Shown: one piece after another, positions 22,801 through 33,136 of the stretch
Position numbering within the stretch: position 1 is the first letter of the stretch
Layout of the letters: each line of letters opens with the position of its first letter
Assembly: GCA_018902385.1 (NCBI GenBank)
Contig: JABSSW010000060.1
Coordinates: 62,001-126,000, forward strand
Reading direction: 5' to 3'
Source: Physcia stellaris
Lineage: Eukaryota > Ascomycota > Lecanoromycetes > Caliciales > Physciaceae
Length of the DNA stretch: 64,000 nucleotides
The notes under the pieces: generated by a model
Told to the model about the DNA's origin: nothing
Seen by the model: only the letters and a program-made list of their open reading frames with translations
Databases searched by the model: none
Position numbers and translations under genes: made by a program

Positions 22801-22925
22801 ATTTTTCGGTATATATATAAGTAGGACCCACGCCGCTTCGACGTATACAGTTTCCCATAAACCATACTTACTGCTCCGAGCTGCGCCAGATTAGCATTCG
22901 CTTATGACTTAAAGATCCCCAAACT
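22791..22925 (+). promoter_or_regulatory. Second copy of the patatin-gene promoter
   Basis: It matches 19368-19508 block by block: a TATA-like GGTATATATATAAG, then TAGGACCCACGCCGCTTC, CTGCTCCGAGCTGCGCCAGA, TTAGCATTCGCTTA and ACTTAAAGATCCCCA. The similarity stops where the patatin start codon would be. The downstream reading frame is different. Confidence 0.75.
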
Positions 22926-23902
22926 GCGCGATCTCATCCAAGAAGACCCTCTGAACTCCGAATCCCTAGCGCACATAATTTGAGCTGGCTCTCAAAGCAC
23001 GCAAATTGAACGCACTCGATTGACATAACTGGGCTGCGATTTCCGGGATGGATCATCCTCATTTCCAGCAGGCTCATACCGAAGGACCTCAGGCTCGTCC
23101 TCAGAGTCGAATGATTGCTTCCACTGCCAATGACAGTCTCACCATGCATTGGCTTTCAGGAGTGATCGAACCCCTTCTTGATGGTATCAGTCGCGGCATC
23201 AGAGCTATTGAGGTGGACGATACTCGTGCTCTCATGCTCGACCAGCGCATAGCTATTGTTCTGGACCGCTGGATCCTGGGCACTACCTCTACTATCCTCT
23301 ACTTAGAGGCTAAACCTCATTGTATCGAAGCATGCTTACCACAAGTCACAGTGGCAGCCGCAAGAGTGGTCAAGGGGGCAGAAAAAGTAAAGATACCCAC
23401 AATATCTTTCTTCTGCGATGCTTCACCCCTAGGCGACGCGCATTATCACCAGACGCGGGAAGAGCAAACTTCGCCTCTTTTTGGCCTTGTATACTCCCTC
23501 ATCTACCAACTGACCAAGCTGATTCCACCTTTGACCGATGTTGGGCACCTTGTTGCTTCTCCTCAAGCCGGGTCACTAGAGGCGTCTTTCACAAATTGGT
23601 CGTCAACGCTTCAGCTCTTTGAGGGCCTTCTGGAGATGGCCCCGCCTTATCTCCTCTGTATAATAGATGGTTATCACGCTTTTGAAAACCCCGCTGTGGA
23701 CTCGTCACCCACACATGAGCTTTTTGAGGTTTTCAAGACGGCTGAGAGGATGCAAAACAAGGTTTTTAGGCTTCTGCTTACAAACTCGAGGAGAGCTTTC
23801 TCGTTGGTAAAAGAGGTGCCATTGGACCAGTGTGAGATTATCGAGGGTTTAGGAAGGCCCGGAAATGGAAGAGGTCGACCAGCTGGTCGAGTTTTCATTT
23901 AG
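22926..23902 (+). CDS. P-loop-less NACHT-like C-terminal module, probably part of a patatin-associated protein
   Basis: The clear frame is 23048-23902 (284 aa); coding-like sequence (LRDLIQEDPLNSESLAHII) starts already at about 22930. Recognisable blocks are STILYLEAKPH, VKIPTISFFCDA, FGLVYSLIYQLTKLIPPLTD, LFEGLLEMAPPYLLCIIDGY and KVFRLLLTNSRR. This order mimics a NACHT core: strand 1, then the FFC segment, then a Walker-B-like hydrophobic IIDG strand, but without any GKS/T P-loop. I recall such modules following patatin-like domains in uncharacterised fungal proteins; that is memory, not a search result. Its promoter duplicates that of the patatin-like gene 3.4 kb upstream. It may be the surviving C-half of a tandem copy. 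Function unknown. Confidence 0.45.
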
Positions 23903-24385
23903 GTTCCTGCGATGCGTCGGACACCGGATTGAACTGGCCTTACAATTGTCTACCACCGACATTTTGTGAATCTGTCTTCTCATGTCAAGCCTTGTGACAC
24001 AGCAGTCTGGTTACATTTGTTAGCAGGAATCCTGCTTCATGCACCTTGCACCTAGCCGCATTAGTCAAATCATACCACAAACCTTTGCAGCTTTGTTGCA
24101 TCCTTGTTGTACTATATACTTGTTGTTTGATTCTAGATATTGCTGTTTCAGATGTAATACTTAAAGCAGATAGATTTCTTCCTTATGGAGTAACTAGCAA
24201 TACAACAGCTTCACCTTCTAACAAGTTTGGAATATTCGGCATATGAATGAAGACTGACGCCGGAAGTCTTGATATCATCAAATGTTTGGCAGTTACTGTG
24301 GAGTCGGAAGAGGGAGGCGGAGTATCACAATGTTGGTTTTCGTTGTCATGGTCATGATGCTACCTCTTTATGGTGTTCTGACAGA
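23903..24385. other. Intergenic
   Basis: Nothing recognised. A+T-rich sequence near 24100-24200 probably serves as the 3' region of the two converging genes. Confidence 0.35.
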
Positions 24386-26050
24386 TCAAGTGAGTTTCAG
24401 AGTAGCTAATCTGTATTTGAGATTACCCCAGTGGTGCCGGTCGATGCCTTTGAGCTGCCACTTCTCAGTATGCAAGTCCTGGTCATACCACTGAGGATAT
24501 GGTCCTGATCCTCTACGTCGAAGGTAATCAGAGACACGTCGTCCGTGCTCTTCCCAGCGTACCAGAGCTTCCCAAGAACCTGAAGTGAAAGGAAATTTGC
24601 TATACTCTTCAATGGCGATATAATTACAAGCCCTCTGAAAATCGTCCTGTAAATGTTCAACTGTTACAGCGTCCAATGACATACACGGGGCAATGGTTTG
24701 AATTGCCCTCTGCCAATTACTCGTTGCCACGTCAGCATCAGTCCCAGTCGTTGGCTTCACCAGATTTAGGGTGGCCACATGTAAGATTTTCAAGTGGCCA
24801 CTGTGACGTTTCAGGAAGCTGATGAAGGCACGTTCTGTAAGACCGCATCTGCGGACTTGGAGCTCTCGCAATTTGGGCCAATGAACACGCTGAAAAATAC
24901 TAGAGATATCGGCGACCCAACTATGCTCCCAACAATGTATCGGGTCCTGAAAATCTGCTGTATCCAAAGGAATCGGACCATTGAAGAAATCTAGGTCTGC
25001 AATCTTCAATGAGGTTGCCGAGCTCAAAAATCGACTCATTTGATGCGGTACTGATTGTTGATCGATATCATTGTCGCTCAATGTTAAGAGGGCGAATTTA
25101 ATCTTCATTCTCTGGATGCCGTGAAAAGCGTCTTTGATGTAATGGTGATAGCGAGGCCAATAGAGAGGAGATGCGGATTGATGCCAAGATGACCAAGGCA
25201 CCCAGCCAAGATCTATTACCTGCACTTTGTGATCTATTGTGCCGAGACTTTTGAGGATATGGAACATGGATTCCGCATCGATAGGATAATCTGATTCGAC
25301 ATAACGGCGTTCGCGTTCGGAGAAGGCGAAAGGGTAGGATATAAGAGTTTCTCGGTGTAAGCGGGTGATAAACGGTGTGCATTGCTGGCTCTGAGCCGTG
25401 AATGCTTCATAGGTATCTTGGCGGCGAGACGTAGCAAGGTCATCATCGCCATCGTAGAGCTTTATCTCCCGAAGATTTGTAAAACCGGCCATTGCGCTGT
25501 GGAGAGTCGTTTTCCGCACGTTACTCTCGAGGAAGGCTTTTTGAGCCCAAAAAAGAGAAACGAAACGCTCATGATAATGCTTCAAACGTTCAGGCGTAAC
25601 TAGGAGATGGCGAAAAAATGGCCATTCGCTTCCTGCACTATCGTCTCCTTCGAACAGAATCTTGAGAGTATCACAACATATAATCTGGTTGAATTTCTCA
25701 CTACTGACGACGAGCTTCTTCGACAAATCCACAGCCTTTTCCCATATTCCATAATCGGTATAGGCCTCTTCGAGAATAGCGCTAAGGAACCAAAGTTTAT
25801 GGACATAGCACCGCAACACCGGATGCTCCGCGATCTTCAACATCTTAGTCATCGACTCCTCAAGGGTTACCACATAAACATCCCGAAAAATAACCCGAGC
25901 CGCAAGCGGGTCGAGGACCCTGCTACTGCATCGTAAATTCTTAGCAGTCTTGAAATCGCACGCGAAACAAATCTGCTGCAAGATTTCGATCGGTAGAGAC
26001 TCCATGTCCACGAGGGGATCGGCTGATGAGCGAGCAGGTTCTGTCTGCAA
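24386..26050 (-). CDS. F-box protein, fungal type
   Basis: A single exon of 554 aa. The F-box lies near residues 16-55 (MESLPIEILQQICFACDF, then LRCSSRVLDPLAARVIFRDV). The start could be the ATG at 26050 or the in-frame MESLP ATG 15 codons later. The rest has the helical build of fungal F-box proteins, with a leucine-rich strand-turn near the end (WPKLRELQVRRCGLTERAFI, FLKRHSGHLKILHVATLNL). Such genes are often expanded and fast-evolving in Pezizomycotina and usually act as SCF adaptors. The target is unknown. It looks intact, unlike several of its neighbours. Confidence 0.82.
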   Translation of the reverse strand: MQTEPARSSADPLVDMESLPIEILQQICFACDFKTAKNLRCSSRVLDPLAARVIFRDVYVVTLEESMTKMLKIAEHPVLRCYVHKLWFLSAILEEAYTDYGIWEKAVDLSKKLVVSSEKFNQIICCDTLKILFEGDDSAGSEWPFFRHLLVTPERLKHYHERFVSLFWAQKAFLESNVRKTTLHSAMAGFTNLREIKLYDGDDDLATSRRQDTYEAFTAQSQQCTPFITRLHRETLISYPFAFSERERRYVESDYPIDAESMFHILKSLGTIDHKVQVIDLGWVPWSSWHQSASPLYWPRYHHYIKDAFHGIQRMKIKFALLTLSDNDIDQQSVPHQMSRFLSSATSLKIADLDFFNGPIPLDTADFQDPIHCWEHSWVADISSIFQRVHWPKLRELQVRRCGLTERAFISFLKRHSGHLKILHVATLNLVKPTTGTDADVATSNWQRAIQTIAPCMSLDAVTVEHLQDDFQRACNYIAIEEYSKFPFTSGSWEALVRWEEHGRRVSDYLRRRGSGPYPQWYDQDLHTEKWQLKGIDRHHWGNLKYRLATLKLT

Positions 26051-26184
26051 AGGAGATTAATGATGGAAACTAAGTGATGTGGACAGTGCAAGATAGAAGG
26101 TGCATATTGGAAGCGACAAGTAAACAGGGGGCTTGGCGTTTGATGTATCGTATTACCGCTAAAAAAGCTTCGTATCATGTGAAG

Positions 26185-27676
26185 CTAGCAAATCCTTGCG
26201 AAAATTGGAAAATCGCAAAATTGTGAGGCAACATAATATGTACTGCACTGAAGTGAGAACAGCAACAGCCTGGTATCCGCTAAGTCAAAAGGCAACAATA
26301 TTCCTAACCCCCCTATCCCCATCCTCCACACTCTCCGTCGTTGGCGACCGCTCCGTACTAGCGCTACCATCATTATTCGCGTCTGACCCCCTCCTCCTCG
26401 ATAAGGCTCCATCTCTATGATCGCACCGCCCTCTTCAACCTGTTCCGAGCTCCCGTGGTGGTATCTCGTTCGCGAGATCTTGCTTCGGATGCTATGGATG
26501 CTGAGTTTCGGGATGATGCGTCCGAATAAGGGGCGTAGTGCAGGCATGCACGAGCACATGACGCCGATGTTGATTTCCATCATGCTGTTTTGTGTGTCAG
26601 TCTGTCTATCCCCAAGGCGAATAGGAGGTAGGGAGCGGGATTTAGTGTGCGCGAGGGGAAAGGGAAACGGGGAAGGAAACCTCCAGATGAAGTATTCCGC
26701 ATTGGCCTCGTTCTGGCGCACAATGTAAACGTAGCGCACCACTGCCACGATGCAAGTTCTGTGGCACGAGATGTTCAGTAAGATGTCAGGTTCTGTGGTT
26801 GGTTGCACACGTACATTGCTCCACTGAGGAAGATAACCGAAACACCGGCTTTTTCTTTCCTCGAGAGCTTGAGCTGCCACACGATCGGGAGCGGCAGGAT
26901 GAAGATGATAAGATCTGAGATGATGTTCATGGATCCGTAGGCCAGGCCTGCCTTCGTGTAATTGATGCAGTGACCTGGGGTGTCTGGAAGCCAGTACTTG
27001 GGGCGTGGCGAACAGCCGAAGATTTGAGTTAAGAGGTTCGCAAGGAGGTATCCAGTGACGAAAAACATCGTTGCCCAGGTGAGGTACCGGAAGGTTTTGT
27101 TCACGGAGAAGAGACGTAGGTAAAGTATGAGGATCGACATTTTGTAGCCAAGGACGCTCACTAGGTATATCATGTCGGCATCGTTGATCCACTGCGATAC
27201 CGTCAGCCCAATTCTTTCGAGCTAGAAAGTTTGAATAAGTTCAAACGAGGTATCCCTCACTTCGACGTAATCCGGATCATCGATTGAGACTTGTTTTCGG
27301 GTAGTGGCTTTGATACCATCAGCAACCAGCTCGCTCAAGCTTTCTGGTCAAATCGCAAGCGGCTCACATAAGCCTATGAGAATGCTATAAGTTACGCAGA
27401 ACACCTATTTTCAGATCAGTAGGCCTTGAAAACGAAAGGCGAGGAGCCTTCGGGATAGCTCACCAATACAGCAACGGCAGTATCTGTAAATGTCAATACT
27501 CGGCTCTTGAACAAGAAAGGGAAATACCGCTCACAGTCATCCCAACCTATAGAACGAACCAAAAACATTCGCGACCAGAGACGAAGCAATATAAACAGGA
27601 AAGTTAGAAAGGGGAGCACAGCGCATGCCGCTACGACGGCATGACTACGGCTTGACTTGCCGACAATGACGGCCAT
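26185..27676 (-). CDS. Rhodopsin-like (SAT4-type) fungal integral membrane protein, multi-exon
   Basis: ATG 27676 begins MAVIVGKSSRSHAVVAACAV and a first helix, FLTFLFILLRLWSRMFL, then IGWDDY, a signature position of the fungal rhodopsin/SAT4 family. Later exons give MIYLVSVLGYKMSILILYLR, WATMFFVTGYLLANLLTQIF, CSPRPKYW and CINYTKAGLAYGSMNIISDL, all usual for the family. Then follow ITCIVAVVRYVYIVRQNEAN and MMEINIGVMCSCMPALRPLF. Supported introns include 27534-27484 and those ending in tttctag, gccacag and aaaacag. The exon between about 27464 and 27330 is uncertain. The last frame runs to 26185, but a more natural tail (ending NIVAF, stop at 26285) would result if the five-C run at 26387-26391 differed by one base. 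Function of the family is largely unknown. Confidence 0.75.
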
Positions 27677-28628
27677 CCTGCTGGGTGGCTCTCTGACATT
27701 GCCATAGAAGAGAATACCTGAAATAGGATTACGATCAAATCAACTGATCGGCGAATTACTTATCAATTCCACACAGGTGGAGGGACAAATCTCGCAAGGG
27801 ATATACAATTACACGCCAGAAGGTTTCTAGAAACACAGCGAAAAGGCATCATTGCAGAGACAGAACTTGGGGTAAACCGGATTTTGGTTTCCAAGACATG
27901 CATCTCGATGGGAACAGAAGGAGACTAGGTTATTGTGCGTCGGGTCGTACAAAAGGTTGCTGGTACCATCAACGCAGGAACTTCCAGCGAGTGCGCATAT
28001 CCCAAGTGTCTTGTGTGAGGGCCTTTGCATCAGAGAAGAGCACAACTGTGACGCAGCTTGGAAAGAGAGGTAGTTCCTCCGAGCTAAGCTCCCGCACGCT
28101 GCACTGTGAGGCTGAATCTGACATGCATCAATGCGCAATCAAGGGCCATACACTTCCTCGCGAATGGGTAAGATAAGACTGCTCGAAAAAAAAAAGCCTG
28201 AGCTAATTGGCCGTTTGTGCGTGGATTGTACAGACCGTTAAGGATTACTTGTGTCACACTCGGATGATTCGGGAGCCTGCATGTCGAATGTTCGTACCCC
28301 AAATAACCCTCCTTATCATTGGTGGGGAGAAGCCTCTTTGCTGCTATATGACATATGGGGCCATTGAACGCTTGAGCTTCTCGTGTCTCTTCCCGTAGCC
28401 TCGCATAATATGGCGCAACCAGCTCGGCACTTTCCACTAATCAGACCACTGACCTAAGAAAGAGAAATTTCAGAACCTCGGATTAATGCGTCCCTGTATA
28501 GAGATCATAAGGTACTTCCGGGCGCAAAACAATCCTCGATGAGGATACGTCGAGTGACTCCTCTCCTCTCGGTCTGTGCCTGGTCGCTTTGCAGATACTG
28601 CATCGCCAGGTAGAATGATGTCTTACAG
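27677..28628. other. Intergenic, 0.95 kb
   Basis: Two minus-strand frames of 103 and 117 codons overlap here but match nothing I know, and lack introns or start contexts that would make them convincing. Left unassigned. Confidence 0.35.
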
Positions 28629-30480
28629 GTGTACTTGTCATTTGAGCAGCCCCTGGGCCAGATGTATGATACCAGGTCCCAATCGGTAGTACGGAGGATT
28701 TCTTTCCTGGTAAAGCACCCCAGAATCTGGCTTAGTCATCACAATGCAAGCATCGAGCAGTATCAATCAATGCATAATCGCATGTACCATCTAGCACTGG
28801 ATATGATAGCTGCGCAGTTCGAGCATATCTACGAAGACAACAATAAGTCTGACGATTTGACAGGCGATGTCAACAATGACAAGTCTAGCACATCCGACTC
28901 AGAGAATGAAGAACTGCACACAGGAACCGAGAAGAACGATGTTCCCGATATCTCGTACAAGGCGGAGTTCTATGAGTACATCGGGCGAAGTGGGCTTCAA
29001 AGAAGCTAGCACCAGCGCTTCGAAAGACGGTTGTGCAGCACGAACCAGTTGCGATTACACGTGCAAATGTAACGAGGAATGAAGATGATGAAGACCATGA
29101 AGACAATTTGATCGACATCACCTCTATGTACGCCATCCCAAAGGGTTTAGATACAGCCCATGATCGTACATTGCTATCCGCAGGCATACTCGCTGAGCTT
29201 GGAACCTACATTACAATTCGCTCCAAAGTCCTTCAAGAATCACTCGAAGATATTGCCCGATACTATCCGATGGTGCCTTTTGATAAGGAAGAACTAGTGC
29301 TTCATGAACCATTCTGTATACTACTACATTATCGAAGAGAATTGGCCGAACGGCTCGGCGCCCTGGAAAGAGCGGTCCGCGAAAATGAGGATTACGACTC
29401 TGTAGAATTGGAACACCTTACCTATGTAGTGGATTTTGTGCAGCAACGCTATGCAGGTGAACTGTTGCAAGAGGAAATGCATCGCCAAGAGTCACAGGCG
29501 ATGTGCACATTCGAGTGGTCATGACTTCTGTTCAGACCAGGTACTGTCGTGTATTCATGGCAAGATGGTTTCGTTAAAAGCGTTCGTGGTTGAAAAGCAT
29601 GACAGAGAATCGAAGAATAACGCAATTTGAGACCCAAAAGGATCTCGAAATCACCGCGTTGGAACTTTCGGTCCTGGCTTCGTCTCTCATGTCAACGTCG
29701 TGATATACTATCCTGGCTCGCCATAGGATTAAGAAATGGGACAGCGCTAAGCCCGATCTGGAAGGTAAGCGGTGCTGCTTGGCGTTCGCTCTGGCTCGAA
29801 GCACGACTTGTATATCAGCTGAAATGGCCCTGAAAACACCAAAATATTGCAATGAAAAATGAGAAAAACCTTGATAAGCATTATGCAACGACCGTAACAC
29901 GTAAATGTTGCAATAAATGTAGCGTGGAAAGATACAACGCATGGTTCACTCAATATTTGACCTGGAGCCGCTTGCCTTCCCGATCGGGACTAGCGTGTTC
30001 CATTTCTTAATCCTATGGCGAGCCTGGCTTCACAAATGAGAAGCGTGGCCAGATCTGGGACATGATCTTCAACAAGCTAGAGAAGGAGAGGGGAAACATC
30101 AAATTTACCCAAAGAACCGTTGATTATGCAAAAGAAAGCAAAGAAATTCAGAGCCTTGGCTGGAATGGACGCGAGATCCGAAATGGTATGTACACATTAG
30201 TCACGCCGCTGGTATTTATCTACTAATGGGTAAATGGCAACTAGCTTTCAGCACTGCCGTCGCACTTGCAGAGTATGAGAACGAACGTGACCCAAAGGGA
30301 AAAGTCATCTTCCATGCACGCCATTTAGAGCAGGTAGTCAAGATGTCAAGAGCCTTCCAGGACTACCTGAAGAGCACCCACGGCATGAGTCAAGAGGAGC
30401 AAGCACGACGGTCCCGTATACGTAACGACTACTGGAGGGGCCCTAATGACTTGAGTGGTTCCACTTTCGCTGGCAAATGA
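28629..30480 (+). pseudogene. AAA+ ATPase of the fungal DUF7025 type, core missing
   Basis: The 5' part supplies the N-terminal region: TAHDRTLLSAG, EPFCILLHYRRELAERLGAL, FVQQRYAGELLQEEMHRQ and CTFEW, then FRPGTVVYSWQDG and FVVEKHD. The 3' part (30028-30480, intron 30186-30244) is the typical end of these ATPases: FTNEKRGQIWDMIFNKLE, GWNGREIRNAFSTAVALAEY and MSRAFQDYL. Between them the whole ATPase core (Walker A, Walker B, sensor 1) is absent and a 316-bp inverted-repeat element sits in the gap. In the 5' part the CTFEW block runs into TGA at 29521 where homologues read through, and the frame shifts again near 29577. The normal role of this family is unknown. The copy cannot be a working ATPase. 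Confidence 0.72.
29712..30027. mobile_element. Non-autonomous element with ~67-bp terminal inverted repeats
   Basis: The left arm 29712-29778 (starts CCTGGCTCGCCATAGGATTA) and the right arm 29961-30027 (reverse complement starts CCAGGCTCGCCATAGGATTA) match over about 67 bp with roughly ten differences. The spacer is about 180 bp and non-coding. It lies between the two fragments of the AAA+ ATPase pseudogene. No clear target-site duplication is visible, so the superfamily is unassigned. It is unrelated to the TA-flanked MITE family in the same island. Confidence 0.7.
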
Positions 30481-30956
30481 GACATATTATACCTGGTTAG
30501 GGGGAACAAAGCTCGATTGAATTTGAGAGAACAATGACTTCGAAGACTTTCGATGATGTCGCCGGGGCAGTGCAAATTTACATAATCTTCGAGCGTTATC
30601 TTGACGTATTGTGTTATCTTCGAAGCGGATGACTTTTCGTGCGCCAAAAATTATCGAATCCGCAAGCCAGTGTACCTACTCGAATAATAGACTCTTGCGG
30701 TTCCGCGGATGTCACGTGACTGACTAGACCTGAGCGCCAAGCTTTCAGTAGATCTCCTCGCACGAATTCCTAAAACCTATGGTAACAATTCAAGCATAGT
30801 GTATTATGTACTATCCGCCATCTTCACGTTAATCGACTAATGGTTGTAACTGTATATCTTGGGTAGAGAGCCTCATTTCTGAATCATACATTAAGTTCTC
30901 GGTACTCGGGAACTCTTTCGATCTGTACATGCTATCTGTGTGATTCCTCCGCCGTC
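30481..30956. other. Intergenic, promoter of the HET gene
   Basis: 476 bp with no gene. It contains a TCACGTGA palindrome near 30712, a common binding site of fungal bHLH and bZIP factors; its relevance here is not known. Confidence 0.4.
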
Positions 30957-33136
30957 ATGGCAAAATTCTGCGATGCTTGTCATAATGTGTTGAAGCTCAT
31001 CAAATTTCGACCTCAGCATGGTAGTGGTCATCATCATAGGTCTTATCAAGCCTTCCAAGAAGCTGTTGCCGGCGGCTGCTGTGTCTGCAAACGCTATGAG
31101 CGCGAGCATCAAGGCCCTTTCCGCGACCGGGTCTCGGCTTTCAGCATGGCGTATACGTATCAGTGGGAGGCTGACAACGTGGAAGGTTTCAAATCCGATC
31201 TACCAGCGGATACCGTGGCAGTCTTGTTAGCGCGCGACGATGCCGACGCGACAGACTTGGAAGAGCGAGAATACTGGTCTATTCCAAGGTTGATATTGAA
31301 CATGGTTCCTGAACTCCCACATGAAAGAAATACAAGTAGTATTCGCTCGATCATACATATACTTGCATGAGACTGATGACAGCCTACAAGATATGAAACA
31401 CATTGATACTCGCAACACTGGGTCCAGACAATGCCTCACTCTTGCATCCTTATGGCTCGAGACATGCGTTGGCAAACATGCTACCTGCAATCGCCCACGT
31501 CCTGAACCACTCCGACACTGGAAGCCGAATCGTCTGGTCTATGTGGGTCTTGAAGATGACGACGGTTTACGCTTGTGTGAAGCGGGAGCGATTCCAACCG
31601 GAGTCAAGTATACCACGCTCTCTCATTGTTGGGGTAAACAGTTAGAAAGGAGACCTTTAATGCAGGAGAATCTAGCAAAATGGACGGAGGCTATCCCTGA
31701 CGACGTAATCAAGCCAACGTTTAAAGATGCTATCAAGGTGACACGAAGCCTTGGCATACAGTATATGTGGATAGACTCGCTCTGCATCATACAAGATTCG
31801 AGGGCAGATTGGTTACACGAGTCCTCACACATGAGCAAAATCTACAAGTATTCATATTGCTCCATTGCTGCTACCGCTGCGAAAGACGATGGAGCCGGAT
31901 GCTTCCGTGATCGTGATCCTCTCCTTGACCTTCCTGTCCAAATTGATTTTTCAAGTATCGCAGCGGATCCTCCGGAGCGGGCTCCTATGGGAAAAGTGGC
32001 CAAAGATGAGAGAAGAATTACTATTGAAGGCACCTACTATATGCAGTGGGAGCGAACATGGTTCTTTGAAATCGGGTTTTCTCCACTCATCGACCGGGCT
32101 TGGGTGGTTCAGGAGGTATGCGGTTCCAAGACTTTTGTGATTCAGGTTCTGAATCGTTGTGTAGCGGCTTCTAGCGCCAAGAGTCCTGCACTTTGCAAAT
32201 ACTCAGTTGTACTGGGAATGTAACGAGTTGCGGGCATGCGAGTCTTATCCAAACGAGATGCCCCAGGAGCAGTACACCAAGGTCGATTACAAGACCATAT
32301 TTCCGTTCAGTGAAGGTGTGAAGCAGAATATATCTGACCTTCAGGAAGAGGGCCAGCGAAAGCTAAATTTTGGCGCTTGGGGAGTGATCGTCCAGGGATA
32401 CTCGCAGGCTAAGTTGACCCAAGAAGGAGATAAGCTTATTGCGATATCCGCTATAGCGAGAGAGATGAAGCTTCTAATGCAATGCAAATACCTTGCCGGC
32501 CACTGGGAAACAGATTTGGTCAGGCAGCTTGGCTGGCCTGGCTATGACATTAGCTCTCGGCCAACGACATACCGCGCACCCTCGTGGTCATGGGCATCTG
32601 TCGATGGAAGAAATCAGTTCTGGTATAAAATGTACTCTTACGATATCTACCACGCCTTAGCTGAGGTCTCGGCCACGCATATTGATCTAGCAGGTGAGGA
32701 TGAAATGGGACCAGTGACCGGAGGATATCTCGACATCCTAAGTCAGCTTTTCGAATTGGAAATTCGAGAGAAAAGTGAGGAGGAGAAAAGGCACAGCCCT
32801 CGCAGGTCGGGACAGCCAATATTGATCCAGGGTCAAGCCACAGCTATCCGATTTCACCAAGATGGTCCTGAATCGCGGCTTGACGGCCCTCTCTACTTCA
32901 TGCCTCTGTCCTTGTCAATCAATACCGAATATGAGGACCTGGAGGTCAACGGCCTTGCTTTACAGCGGTTTTGTCAGCAAGACATGTATCGACGAGTGGG
33001 CTCCGTTGAGTCCGGCATAGGATACAAACTTCTAAGGGACGACTTAATATTGAAAATTCTTGGAGAGATCGAGTGGGGAGAAAACTTCGAATTCACGAGA
33101 AACAGCTCAAATATGAAGACCATCAGGATCGTGTAG
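30957..33136 (+). CDS. Heterokaryon incompatibility (HET) domain protein
   Basis: Three exons: 30957-31335, 31391-32115 and 32165-33136, giving 691 aa. Intron 2 (gtatgc to tgtag) is certain because it joins DRAWVVQE to RLLAPRVLHFANTQLYWECN, a standard HET sequence. Intron 1 (gtagta to acaag) is in phase but less certain. The N-terminus has a cysteine-rich start (CDACHNVLKL, GGCCVCKRY). The HET domain blocks are YTTLSHCWG, YMWIDSLCIIQDS, YCSIAATAAKDDGAGCFRDR and the block above. HET-domain proteins trigger a cell-death response when incompatible hyphae fuse, and some respond to other microbes. The C-terminal region includes RAPSWSWASVDG, also usual. No break is needed to explain the three frames. 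Confidence 0.87.

Noticed and set aside
26185-27192. One 335-aa protein on the minus strand
   Set aside because: Its N-terminal part is an out-of-frame reading across exons and introns of the rhodopsin-like gene. Only the later parts coincide with real exons.
30957-33136. HET gene as a pseudogene in three frames
   Set aside because: Two short introns with matching phases account for the frame changes.
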